A stretch of DNA of 9,938 nucleotides from contig JARKQO010000361.1 of assembly GCA_029974855.1 (NCBI GenBank), positions 1 to 9,938 on the forward strand, given 5' to 3'. Below, one piece after another: positions 1 to 7,492 of this stretch. Under the pieces are notes generated by a model, which saw nothing but the letters and a program-made list of their open reading frames with translations, was not told the origin of the DNA and ran no database searches. Both the position numbers and the translations under genes were made by a program. Position 1 is the first letter of the stretch; every line of letters starts with the position of its first letter. Source of the DNA: Eubacteriales bacterium (GTDB lineage: Bacteria > Bacillota_A > Clostridia > Christensenellales > Aristaeellaceae).

Positions 1-118
1 TGCACGGATAATCATTCTGCATCAGGCAAGCAAAGGGAATGACGCAAAAGCAGTTTCCGGCGCTCTGAGCATTGCAAAATCTGTGGTAAGTACTTACGAG
101 ACTGATGTTCGTTTGCCC

Positions 119-277
119 TCCCATCTCTTTTCGGCCGGCCCAGCCTGGGACCGGACACTGGATGCCATAAGTTTTGCAGTAGTCAAGGTTTCCGCGATTT
201 CGGTAGACCTTATCCGCAAAAATGACCTTAGGATAACACCCAAGGTTCCTTCATCGTTCCCATGCCTCGGCAGGATT
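119..277 (-). pseudogene. Remnant of a DDE transposase (IS1182/IS5-like C-terminal part)
   Basis: Reading the minus strand in one frame gives the peptide CYPKVIFADKVYRNRGNLDY (about 236 down to 177), continuing as CKTYGIQCPVPGW and then GRKE (134-125). This resembles the conserved C-terminal stretch of IS1182-type transposases, where a YPE-x-hydrophobic-x-AD-x-IYR-x-R-x-N-x-x-(F/Y)CK segment is followed by HGIR-(L/M)-SGP and a GR-rich tail. The match is from memory, not an alignment. In-frame TGA codons lie at 253-251 and 286-284, the flanking sequence is not recognisable, and no terminal inverted repeats are visible, so this is a dead fragment. It lies beside the truncated 5' side of the aminotransferase pseudogene, which fits an old insertion or rearrangement. 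Confidence 0.55.
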
Positions 278-474
278 CGCCGCTCATCGCGTCGAGCGGG
301 AAGCCGGGTTCTCTCCGCGTCTGGCAGCTGACGGTTAAGCCATACCCCTTCTATGCTTGTAGTAAACATCTATCATCTGCCCCTTCCGGGAGATGGCCTT
401 TCCGAGTATTCCGTCCGTACAATGGATGGCAGTTGCCATATCACTGCTTTCGCTATATGTGCTATATGCTTTTG
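263..474. other. Unassigned degraded sequence between transposase scrap and aminotransferase remnant
   Basis: Short open frames exist on both strands but none has a recognisable protein or a convincing ribosome binding site. The base composition looks lower in GC than the operon to the right. The only small-scale structure seen is a doubled GCTATATG (452-459 and 461-468). Bases 1-118 are likewise unassigned and contain the perfect 12-base palindrome GTAAGTACTTAC at 95-106. I see no RNA gene or promoter that I could defend. Confidence 0.5.
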
Positions 475-1014
475 ATCTACATGTGCGGCCACCGCAACGA
501 CGAGATCCTGAAATACATCGACGCCCAGCCAGACCGGCAGACGCTGCACTCCTAGGAACTGCTGAACCCGCTGCGGGGATACCTCGCCAAGGTGATGAGC
601 GAGATCACAGTGGGGGATCTGCAATACTGCTTCTTCACCAACGGCGGCGCGGAGACCAACGAGATGGTCATCAAGCTGGCGAGAATTGCCACCAACTGGA
701 GATGGTACATCGCGGCCATCAACGGCTTCCATGGCAAGTCCATGGCCGCGATTTCCCTGGGCGGAAAGAGCACCTACCGCACCCCCTACCTGCCCATGGC
801 GCAGCAGGGAGTACGACAACGCCGAGGACATCCGCAAGGCCGTCCGCAACCTCACCCACATAGGGGAAAGGTGCCTGCCGTGGTACTGGAGCCCATCCAG
901 AGCGAGGAGGGCATCATCATTCCACCTCAGGCAGCCTAGAAGGGCAAGTATCTGAAAGACAGCTTGGTAACGCTTCAAAAGAAGTATCCAACCGTCATCC
1001 AGGAGATGCGGGGC
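475..1014 (+). pseudogene. Truncated, internally deleted class III aminotransferase (putrescine/ornithine aminotransferase type)
   Basis: The plus strand encodes recognisable pieces of a class III (fold type I) PLP aminotransferase similar to putrescine aminotransferases. The pieces are IYMCGHRNDEILKY at 475, then QTLHS, a TAG stop at 553-555 where relatives have Gln, and ELLNPLRGYLAKV from 556. Next come CFFTNGGAETNEMVIKLAR and NGFHGKSMAAISLGGKSTYR to about 780. The frame moves by one near 810 (EYDNAEDIRKAVRN is read in frame 2) and returns near 868 (KVPAVVLEPIQSEEGIIIPP). A second TAG follows at 937-939. The frame then jumps to KGKYLKDSLVTLQKKYP and VIQEMRG, which belong to the C-terminal domain, so the middle of the enzyme, including the expected PLP-lysine region, is missing. 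The N-terminal portion is absent as well. Homology fades after 1014, although the frame stays open to a TGA at 1093. The gene is clearly non-functional. Confidence 0.85.
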
Positions 1015-1159
1015 ATACTTTACCTCCCATTTTCTGTTTCAAGAGTCGTCAGCAATAATACCCAGCAATCGCGGTATGTCCCAAAGATGGCATGATACGC
1101 CAGGGGGCGGTCCCTTTTAAGTGGATTGGCATAATCATGAGGAAGCGGCGCGGCGCGGA
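1015..1159. other. Intergenic remainder between pseudogene and regulator; no clear terminator
   Basis: This is the convergent gap between the plus-strand pseudogene and the end of the minus-strand regulator. I looked for a stem-loop with a T-tract that would end the operon transcript and found none convincing. The nearest candidate is a small AGGG/CCCT pairing in the region 1100-1117, which lacks a following U-run in the operon direction. Confidence 0.4.
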
Positions 1160-2323
1160 TCAGCCGGCGATATCCTCAGCCCCAAGGGCCCCCCTGGGTG
1201 GCGCAATGGTGTTGCCCTCAATCCATTCGCCGTCCAGCAGGAAGCAGCGGTTTTTCGGCGGCTTGCCCTGCAAAATGGCATGGATCACTTCCACGGCGCA
1301 AGAGCCGATTCCCCTTTGGGGTTGCCGGATGTGGGACAGATGGTGTACGCCCAGGTAGCCGGAGTCAAAGTCAAAGCTGACGATGGAAATGTCCTCGGGG
1401 ATGCGCTTGCCGATGCGCCTGGCCGCGTCCCAGGCCGCCTTGGCCATGCTGTACTCGGTGCCGAAGATGGCTGTAATCTCGGGGTGGCTTTGCAAGTGGG
1501 CGGCAATGATGTTCACGTAGGCCTCATGGGCGGTATACTCGTTGTAGTCAAGCTCCCTGAACTGGGCAAGGTCATTGATGCGCGTCAGCCACAGATCCTT
1601 TTTGACGGCCAGCAGGTGATCGGCAAAGGCCTCCATGTAGCCCTGCATGCGGTCCTTCAGGGAGGAGGAAAGGTCGTCCTCCAGGGCCAGCAGGGAGATG
1701 TTCCTGTGGCCGCAGGAGATCAGCCTAGAGACGGCCTGTCTGGCCAAATTGACATTGTCCACTCCCACAAAGGGCACGTCGATGCCGGGCATGAACCTGT
1801 CCGCCATAACGATGGGGTACTTGGAGTATACGGCGTTGAGAATGACCTCGTTGTACAGCTCGCCGTGGGCGGGCTGGATGATGATGCCGGACACGTTGGA
1901 ATGGATGAGGGCTTTGAGCATTTGCGACTCGCGCTTTTGATCGTTCCCGGTGTTCTTGAGGATCAGGTGCATGCCCAGTTCTTCCGTCCGGGCCAAAGCG
2001 CCATTGATGACATCCATGCCAAAGGATGAGGTGTAGCCTCCCATGACCAAGGCGATGGATTTTGCTTGGGAGTCCTTGACACGGTCCAGCACGGGGAGGG
2101 CATAATCCTTTTTGACAAAGGAGCCCCGGCCGGGAATGCGCACAATGACGCCCTCCTCGGCCAGCTTGGTGAGCGCTTTTTTGCTGGTGATCCGGCTGAC
2201 AAGGTACTGCTTGGCCGCCTCCGCCTCCGTGGGCAGCGGCCTGTTATCGGCATATACGCCGTCTTTGATTTCCTCCAAAAGCTTGCCGTAAATCTGCAGA
2301 TACAGCGCCTCGCCGTTTTTCAT
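1160..2323 (-). CDS. GntR-type DNA-binding head fused to LacI-type sugar-sensing domain; transcriptional regulator (AraR-like architecture)
   Basis: This is a 387-residue one-component regulator. Residues about 7-72 form a GntR winged helix-turn-helix, with LPTEAEAAKQYLVSRIT followed by ALTKLAEEGVI and the wing RIPGRGSFV. From about residue 88 (KSIALVMGG) to about 375 it follows the periplasmic-binding-protein-like effector domain of LacI/GalR regulators, with VSGIIIQPA, PFVGVDN, GHRNISLL and IVSFDFDSGYLGV. Chimeras of this type, such as Bacillus AraR, are usually sugar-relieved repressors. The ATG at 2323 is preceded by GGGAGGA (2330-2336) with 6 bases of spacing. It is the last gene of the operon, 78 bases after the alpha-mannosidase, so the likely inducer is a sugar related to that pathway. 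The operator is not visible in the window. The family assignment is firm; the ligand is inferred. Confidence 0.93.
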   Translation of the reverse strand: MKNGEALYLQIYGKLLEEIKDGVYADNRPLPTEAEAAKQYLVSRITSKKALTKLAEEGVIVRIPGRGSFVKKDYALPVLDRVKDSQAKSIALVMGGYTSSFGMDVINGALARTEELGMHLILKNTGNDQKRESQMLKALIHSNVSGIIIQPAHGELYNEVILNAVYSKYPIVMADRFMPGIDVPFVGVDNVNLARQAVSRLISCGHRNISLLALEDDLSSSLKDRMQGYMEAFADHLLAVKKDLWLTRINDLAQFRELDYNEYTAHEAYVNIIAAHLQSHPEITAIFGTEYSMAKAAWDAARRIGKRIPEDISIVSFDFDSGYLGVHHLSHIRQPQRGIGSCAVEVIHAILQGKPPKNRCFLLDGEWIEGNTIAPPRGALGAEDIAG

Positions 2324-2329
2324 GCAAAG

Positions 2330-2336
2330 TCCTCCC
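2330..2336 (-). promoter_or_regulatory. Ribosome binding site of the regulator gene
   Basis: On the minus strand this reads GGGAGGA, 6 bases upstream of the ATG at 2323-2321. It supports that start. Confidence 0.8.
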
Positions 2337-2342
2337 GATGTG

Positions 2343-2400
2343 AAAGGGTAGTGCCTATGTCCCTAGAGGCGTACCGCCGCCCCGGGGGGGTATTCCCGGG
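2343..2400 (-). other. GC-rich spacer between mannosidase and regulator with a possible mRNA hairpin
   Basis: CCCGGG occurs at 2395-2400 and again at 2381-2386 within a run of C and G. The two can pair into a 6-base-pair GC stem with an 8-base loop just after the mannosidase stop. No U-tract follows in the transcript direction, so it is not a standard intrinsic terminator. It could attenuate expression or protect the upstream message, or simply reflect GC-rich composition. Confidence 0.25.
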
Positions 2401-2401
2401 A

Positions 2402-5400
2402 TCAGCGGGGTTGCTTCAGCCGCAGCGTCTTTACCTCAAAGGGACGGAAGTGAAGCGGGATATGTCCGTCCTCCGGCACAAGCTCGGCAAGGCTGTTCTC
2501 CAGCATGTCGCATTCCCACAGGTCAGCGGCGGGGATGTCCACCTTCAGGCGGCAGGACGTGTCGCCTTTTTTCGCCTCATACAGCCGCAGAATGATGTCG
2601 CCGCCGCCGTCCTCGGCGGGCTTCACCGTGTCGATGAACACGTTTTCCTTGTCCAGGGAGAAGGCGCTGAAGGCGGCAAGGCTGCCCGAGGAAAGCCCCA
2701 GGGGAATGTTGAGGGCATAAGCCTCCCTGACCACCGGGGAATCCATGAACGTGCCCTCCCAGGCCGTAAAGGCATAGGTGAAATCGTGCTCGCCGTTGTC
2801 GGCGCGCATCTCCGGGCTGGCCGCCGCCCGCAGGAGCGTCAGCTGCAGGGCGCTACCGTTCTGGCTGATGCCGTACTTGCAATCGTTGAGGACCGCCGCG
2901 CCGTGGGTCTGGTCGCACAGGGCGCTGTAGCGCTGCTGGCATACCTCAAAGCGGTCGGTATCGTAGGAGCGGGAGCGGTGGGTGGGCCGGGTAAGATAGC
3001 CGAACTGGATTTCGTTGAGGGCTTCGGTGGCCTCCACCCTCACGGGGAAGGATACCTTCAGGAGCCGGTGGAGCTCATGCCAGCCGACATGGGTTTTGAA
3101 ATCCACCCGGCCGGCGCCCGCCTCCAGCACGATCTCCTGGGTAAAGACGGAATCAAGGATTTTGCGCTCCATGGACAGGACGGCGCGCAGGCCGCCTTCT
3201 TCCCGCAGGGAAAGCTTCGCCGGGCCGTCGATGTCCACCGGCTGCAGCGCGTAGTTGGAGTCGATATCCCAGGCGTCGAACAACCGGGGCACATCCTTGT
3301 ACATCAGCAGCCTGTTCATGGGCTCCGCCGCAAACTCCCTGCCGGTCCGCTTGTCCACATAAGAGGTGATTTCCGCCCGGTCGTTGAGTTCCACCCGGAC
3401 CAGGGGGTTTTCCAGAACCGCGCCGGTATCGGTCAGCCTGGCCTCGGCCCTGGGCCCTTGGGCCAACCTCCTGGCGGGTATCAGTGACACCGCGCCGCAG
3501 GGGGGCACGCTCACAAGGGCTAGCACGCCCCCGGAGGCGTTCTGCACGGCAACCGGCGTTCCCTCCAAGGTCTGCGCACCCTCCGCAAAGTTCGCTGGCA
3601 GGGATACGATTTCCTGCCGCTCAAAGGAAAGGGAGTTGTACACCGTAACGCCATCGCCCTTGGCTAGGGCCTGCTGAGCCTCTGCAAGCACGCTCTCCGC
3701 CTCAGCGATGATCCACTGGTGGTCACGCCTGGTTTCCTCATTGACCCTGGCGATGGAGGAGCCGGGCAGAATATCGTGGAACTGATTGAGAAGCAACTTC
3801 TTCCAGGCGGCGTCCATTTGGGGCAGCGGGTACGCAAAGCCTGTGGCAGCCGCCAGCGCGCCCCAGAACTCGGCTTCCCGCAGGGCAAGCTCGCTTTTGC
3901 GGTTGCCCCTCTTGACGTCGGCCTGGGAGGTGTATACGCCCCGGTGCGCCGAGAAATACAGCTCGCCCACGTAGGTGTGCCGGGGGCCGCCTTCCGCTTC
4001 CATCATCTCAAAGAACCGGGTGGGAGAAGCCATCCGCACCTTGGGCGCGCCCTCGATGTCCCTGGCGCGCAAGGCGTATTCGATGTGGTCGCGGCAGGGC
4101 CCGCCGCCGCCGTCCCCATAGCCGAAGGGCAGCAAAAAGGCTTCCAGGCCGCGCTTTTGCACGCGCTTGGCCCAGGCTTCGCACAATTCCTTGGGGTCGG
4201 TGCGGTAGGTATAGCTGGTGGGCAAAAAGGTGTCGATCCTGGAGCCGTCGGCTCCCTGCCAGGTGAAGTAGTGGTAGGGGAAGGTATCCCCCTCATTGTA
4301 GGACCAGAAGATCTTCTGGGTGACCAGGTACTTGACGCCGCAGCCCTTTAATATCTGCGGCAGGGCGGCGGAATAGCCAAAGGTGTCAGGCAGCCACAGC
4401 ACCACGCTGTCGATGCCCAGCTCCTCCTTGAAAAAGCGCTTGCCATGGATCAGCTGGCGGATCAGGGATTCGCCGCTGGTCATGTTGGTATCGGGCTCCA
4501 CCCACATCGCGCCCTCCGCGATCCAGCGGCCCTCCTTGATGGCCTTCAAAATACGCTCATACAGCTCCGGGTAATGCTCCCGGCACATGACATAGGAGGC
4601 AGGCTGGCTCTGGAGGAACTGGTAGTCGGGGTATTCCTCCAGATGCCGCAGCTGCGCGGCGAAGGTGCGAGCCGTTTTGCGGTGGGTTTCCGCCATGGGC
4701 CAAAGCCAGGCAAGATCCAAATGGGCGTTGCCCACGGCGTAGAACACAGGCGCGGTGGAGCCGTTGCGGGCCTCCATGGCAGGGCGTAAAATCTCCCGGG
4801 CCTGTTGGTAGCAGGCGATCCGCTCCTCCAGAGGCTGCTCAAAATCCACCGCCAGGGTAAAGCTTTCCAACGCCCCGGCGATCTTGTCGGCCCGCAGGCT
4901 TTCCGGGTCGATCTGCTCCAGGATCTGCCGCAGCGTTTCCACATCCAGGTACAATTGATAGGCGTCCTCGTTCCAGATGCCATAGGTGCAGCTCTGAAGC
5001 AGGACCCGCCGGCCTTCCGTCTTGGGATCCCGGTAGGCCCCGGGCAGCACGGGACCGGTGGCGCAGCCGCCCATGGGGCTTTCCGGAAAGTAATGCCCGG
5101 CATAGGCCTCGATGAGGATCTGGTGCTTTGCGCCTGCCTGGGCGCTTTTGGTGAGGACGTTGTCCACCACAAAATGATAGGGCGTCGCAACCCAATCGGC
5201 GCGGTAGGTGCCAAAGGCCCTGCCATCCACAAACAGCGTCGCCTCGCCCCCTACCCGCAGGTCCATGGCGATCCGGCGACCCTGGGCTTCCTCCGGCAGC
5301 GTAACGCTTCCCCTCAGCCAGCAGTATTCATAGGTGCGTCCCCATGGTGTGCCAAAGGGCATGGGCGCAAAGGGACCCGCTTCCGCCTCCCCCGGCGTCA

Positions 5401-5521
5401 GATGCTCCATGGTGGCAAAGCCCTCCAGGGGGATTTCCCCCAGGGGGAGGTAAAGATCCTGCCTGAGGGTTTCCTTCCAGTGGACAAGGCGGCCCTTCCA
5501 TTCACTATGCATGTATTTCAT
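2402..5521 (-). CDS. Cytoplasmic alpha-mannosidase, glycoside hydrolase family 38 (Ams1/MAN2C1-like class)
   Basis: This 1039-residue enzyme should cleave terminal alpha-linked mannose from oligosaccharides with retention of configuration. The N-terminal ~250 residues contain a beta-rich region (YEYCWLRGSVTLPEE, then ATLFVDGRAFGTY at about 94-106) like the lead domain of cytosolic GH38 enzymes. The catalytic barrel begins at VGNAHLDLAWLWP (about 263-275), with zinc ligands His267 and Asp269. WLPDTFGYSAALPQ carries the presumed nucleophile Asp379, and QFHDILPGSSI carries the presumed fourth zinc ligand His582. The C-terminal ~400 residues are the expected beta-sandwich domains. There is no signal peptide or membrane segment, so it acts on imported substrate. 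Length is normal for the family and no damage is visible. The ATG at 5521 has GGAGG at 5529-5533 with 7 bases of spacing. Linkage preference (alpha-1,2, -1,3 or -1,6) cannot be read from sequence. Confidence 0.96.
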   Translation of the reverse strand: MKYMHSEWKGRLVHWKETLRQDLYLPLGEIPLEGFATMEHLTPGEAEAGPFAPMPFGTPWGRTYEYCWLRGSVTLPEEAQGRRIAMDLRVGGEATLFVDGRAFGTYRADWVATPYHFVVDNVLTKSAQAGAKHQILIEAYAGHYFPESPMGGCATGPVLPGAYRDPKTEGRRVLLQSCTYGIWNEDAYQLYLDVETLRQILEQIDPESLRADKIAGALESFTLAVDFEQPLEERIACYQQAREILRPAMEARNGSTAPVFYAVGNAHLDLAWLWPMAETHRKTARTFAAQLRHLEEYPDYQFLQSQPASYVMCREHYPELYERILKAIKEGRWIAEGAMWVEPDTNMTSGESLIRQLIHGKRFFKEELGIDSVVLWLPDTFGYSAALPQILKGCGVKYLVTQKIFWSYNEGDTFPYHYFTWQGADGSRIDTFLPTSYTYRTDPKELCEAWAKRVQKRGLEAFLLPFGYGDGGGGPCRDHIEYALRARDIEGAPKVRMASPTRFFEMMEAEGGPRHTYVGELYFSAHRGVYTSQADVKRGNRKSELALREAEFWGALAAATGFAYPLPQMDAAWKKLLLNQFHDILPGSSIARVNEETRRDHQWIIAEAESVLAEAQQALAKGDGVTVYNSLSFERQEIVSLPANFAEGAQTLEGTPVAVQNASGGVLALVSVPPCGAVSLIPARRLAQGPRAEARLTDTGAVLENPLVRVELNDRAEITSYVDKRTGREFAAEPMNRLLMYKDVPRLFDAWDIDSNYALQPVDIDGPAKLSLREEGGLRAVLSMERKILDSVFTQEIVLEAGAGRVDFKTHVGWHELHRLLKVSFPVRVEATEALNEIQFGYLTRPTHRSRSYDTDRFEVCQQRYSALCDQTHGAAVLNDCKYGISQNGSALQLTLLRAAASPEMRADNGEHDFTYAFTAWEGTFMDSPVVREAYALNIPLGLSSGSLAAFSAFSLDKENVFIDTVKPAEDGGGDIILRLYEAKKGDTSCRLKVDIPAADLWECDMLENSLAELVPEDGHIPLHFRPFEVKTLRLKQPR

Positions 5522-5528
5522 CGCTGAT

Positions 5529-5533
5529 CCTCC
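5529..5533 (-). promoter_or_regulatory. Ribosome binding site of the alpha-mannosidase gene
   Basis: GGAGG lies 7 bases upstream of the ATG at 5521-5519. It favours this ATG over the second in-frame ATG three codons later. Confidence 0.8.
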
Positions 5534-5561
5534 GCAAGCCGCGCGGTCATGGCGCGGCCGG

Positions 5562-6461
5562 TTATTCTTCCCAGGGGTTGGGCGTAAAATCCCCGCCCCG
5601 GCACCACTTCAAATAGGCAAGGGCGTGCTTTTGGGCGGTCATTTCCCAATCCTTTTTGTAAATGGGGTCGTGGTACCCTTCCACGCAGATGTCGCCCCTG
5701 TACCCGCCCACATGCAAAAGGTAGATGATATTCCGCCAGTCACTGTCCCCAAAGCCCGGCGTACGCTGTGGGGCGTACCAGTCGGTGTTGCACAGCACGC
5801 CATAGTCGGCCACCGTCCGGCGGTCGATACTGGCGTCCTTGCCGTGGACATGATACACCTTTTTCACCCATTTGGGAAGCTGGGCGATGGGGTCGATGAG
5901 CTGGATCATTTGATGGGCGGGCTCCCATTCCAGCCCCAGGGCATCGCTTTTCACCTCGTCAAACATACGCTCCCAGGCCCTGGGGTTGAAGCCGATGTTG
6001 CAGGTGGCCCTGTCCCAGGCGCCGCCCATGGGGCAGTTTTCAATGGCCAGGCGGACGCCCTTATCCTGGGCGCGCTTTGCAAGCTCCCGGAAAACCTGCC
6101 CGAACCTGGGCAGGGCTTCCTCCACGGGCCTGCCCTCCAAGGCCCCGGCAAATGTGGAAACGATCTTTGCCCCGTACAGATGGGCGGAATCAATGGCCTT
6201 CTCCAGGCCGCGCAGCTGCGCTTCATTTTCCAGGGCATTGCAGTAATACCCCAAAGTCGTGATCTCCACGCCCTTTTGCGCCGCAAGGGCCTTCATGGCC
6301 GGGCCCTGCTCCCCAATGTCGATTCCCTCGTACTCCATGTGAAAATTGATGGACAGGGTCTCAAACCCCGCCTCCATCAACGGCGGGGCCCACGTTCCGG
6401 CGTGCGCGCCGGGAACGCAGGTGCCGATGCGGATCTGGGATATATCATGATGAGGAACCAT
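5562..6461 (-). CDS. TIM-barrel sugar isomerase/epimerase-like protein (xylose isomerase-like / AP endonuclease 2 fold)
   Basis: This 299-residue protein (from the ATG at 6461) has the layout of the sugar phosphate isomerase/epimerase superfamily of divalent-metal TIM barrels. Candidate metal ligands are Glu141 (RLAIENCP), Glu180 with His183 (LEWEPAHQ), His206 (VYHVHGKD) and Glu261 (ICVEGYHDP). The family-typical segment TPGFGDSDWRNIIYLLHVGG precedes the last strand. A second ATG lies 24 bases upstream at 6485, but the ATG at 6461 has AAAGGAAGG (6470-6478) at 8-base spacing, so I chose it. The gene sits between the transporter and the mannosidase, 55 bases after the ATPase gene and 40 before the mannosidase gene, which suggests it acts on an imported or released sugar. 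Members of this fold isomerise or epimerise many sugars and keto-sugars, and the substrate here is unknown. Confidence 0.88.
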   Translation of the reverse strand: MVPHHDISQIRIGTCVPGAHAGTWAPPLMEAGFETLSINFHMEYEGIDIGEQGPAMKALAAQKGVEITTLGYYCNALENEAQLRGLEKAIDSAHLYGAKIVSTFAGALEGRPVEEALPRFGQVFRELAKRAQDKGVRLAIENCPMGGAWDRATCNIGFNPRAWERMFDEVKSDALGLEWEPAHQMIQLIDPIAQLPKWVKKVYHVHGKDASIDRRTVADYGVLCNTDWYAPQRTPGFGDSDWRNIIYLLHVGGYRGDICVEGYHDPIYKKDWEMTAQKHALAYLKWCRGGDFTPNPWEE

Positions 6462-6469
6462 ATGAATTG

Positions 6470-6478
6470 CCTTCCTTT
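6470..6478 (-). promoter_or_regulatory. Ribosome binding site deciding the start of the TIM-barrel gene
   Basis: The minus strand reads AAAGGAAGG, 8 bases before the ATG at 6461-6459. The alternative ATG at 6485 has a GGAGGGG about 13 bases upstream, which is longer than ideal. The downstream start is therefore preferred, but both are possible. Confidence 0.65.
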
Positions 6479-6516
6479 CAAGCATAGAGGGATCGCTTCC
6501 CCTCCATTTTTGCGCA

Positions 6517-7491
6517 TTACGGTTTCACAAGGGAGTGGAAGCACAGCACCTTGCGCGTATCGCTGAGCTTCACCATCTCCGGCCTTGTTTTTCTGCATTC
6601 GTCCGTGGCGTAAGGACAGCGGGGCGCGAATTTGCAGTAGGTGATGGCATATTCCTTGTCCTCGGTATCGGGCATGACTAGCTCCTTGTTCCATTTGTCC
6701 CCCACCCTGGGCACGGCGTTCATCAAAAGCTCGGTATAGGGATGGGCCGGCTCATCCATGATCTCCTTGGCGGGCCCGTATTCAATGAGGCAGCCCCGGT
6801 AGAGCGTTGCGATGTAGTCGGATACGTAATAGGCCGTGGACAGATCGTGGGTGATGTAGATAAAGGAGACGTTGTACTTGTCCTTGAGCTCCTTGAACAA
6901 ATTGACGATGTTCATTTTCATGGACGCGTCGATGGCCGCCACGGGCTCATCGGCGATGATCAGCTTGGGCCGGGTGATCAATGCCCTGGCGATGGAAACG
7001 CGCTGCAGCTCGCCGCCGGAAAACTGGGTGGGGTACTTGCCCCTGACCACCGCAAGGGACATGCCTACGCTGTGCAGCGTTTCATCCACCAGCGCTTCCG
7101 CTTCCTTGCGGCTTTTGCATATGCCAAGGCGCAGCGCCGTGTTGAACAGGTATGAGTCCACCGGTTTGCGGGCGGAAAAGGATTCGTAGGGGTTTTGGAA
7201 GATGGGCTGCACATCCAGCCTGAACTGAAGGGGATCGTAGCTTTTCCGGTTGGCGTAGGATTTGCCCGAAAGGGTGATGTCCCCCAGATCCGGCCTGTAC
7301 ATCCGCAGGATCATCTTACACAGCGTGGATTTGCCGCAGCCGGATTCCCCCACGATGGACAGGATCACAGGCTTGCCCGCGTCAATGTCCAGGGATACGT
7401 CGTCGATGGCCACCAGCTTTTTGCCCATGAGCATGCCGCCGATCCGAAAAATCTTGCTGACGTTTTTGATTTCCAGCAGCTTTTCCGCCAT
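6517..7491 (-). CDS. ABC transporter ATPase, DppF/OppF type (probable oligosaccharide importer)
   Basis: This is a 324-residue cytoplasmic ATPase of the oligopeptide/dipeptide importer family. The Walker A motif is GESGCGKST (48-56), the Q-loop Gln is about 99 in PIFQNP, the signature is FSGGELQRV (157-165), Walker B is LIIADE (177-182) and the H-loop His is about 215. The D-loop region reads DEPVAAIDAS, where Ser-Ala-Leu-Asp is more common. The C-terminal extension has HPYTELL followed by four cysteines (about 286, 292, 299 and 317; CX5C, CX6C, CX17C), the pattern linked to an iron-sulfur site in some Dpp-type ATPases. It starts 1 base after the stop of its partner ATPase, with GGAGGTG at 7499-7505 inside the end of that gene, implying coupled translation. 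The neighbouring mannosidase argues for a glycan rather than a peptide substrate. Confidence 0.95.
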   Translation of the reverse strand: MAEKLLEIKNVSKIFRIGGMLMGKKLVAIDDVSLDIDAGKPVILSIVGESGCGKSTLCKMILRMYRPDLGDITLSGKSYANRKSYDPLQFRLDVQPIFQNPYESFSARKPVDSYLFNTALRLGICKSRKEAEALVDETLHSVGMSLAVVRGKYPTQFSGGELQRVSIARALITRPKLIIADEPVAAIDASMKMNIVNLFKELKDKYNVSFIYITHDLSTAYYVSDYIATLYRGCLIEYGPAKEIMDEPAHPYTELLMNAVPRVGDKWNKELVMPDTEDKEYAITYCKFAPRCPYATDECRKTRPEMVKLSDTRKVLCFHSLVKP

Positions 7492-7492
7492 A

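Noticed and set aside
83..369. Small open frames on both strands at the left end as possible short genes
   Set aside because: Neither shows a ribosome binding site or a known protein. The best-supported reading of this stretch is a different minus-strand frame matching a transposase C-terminal region.
452..468. Doubled GCTATATG as a possible repeat array
   Set aside because: There are only two 8-base copies and no further units or spacers, so it is not a CRISPR or an iteron set.
373..978. Minus-strand open frame of 201 codons across the aminotransferase remnant
   Set aside because: The plus strand carries real aminotransferase peptides in pieces, and the uninterrupted antisense frame has no recognisable content.
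1121..2029. Plus-strand open frame of 302 codons opposite the regulator
   Set aside because: The GntR and LacI-type motifs are unmistakable on the minus strand. The antisense translation is low-complexity and unfamiliar.
2343..2400. GC hairpin after the mannosidase as a transcription terminator
   Set aside because: The stem is short and no U-run follows it in the transcript, and the regulator follows with a strong ribosome binding site. I kept it only as a low-confidence structure.
2066..3487. Long plus-strand open frame (473 codons) spanning the ends of the regulator and the mannosidase
   Set aside because: It lies entirely opposite well-supported minus-strand genes, crosses two of them, and its translation is Gly/Ala/Pro/Val-rich with no recognisable domain. 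It is a shadow caused by GC-rich codon use.
5511..6566. Plus-strand open frame of 351 codons opposite the TIM-barrel gene
   Set aside because: The minus-strand protein has clear family motifs and a ribosome binding site. The plus-strand product has neither.
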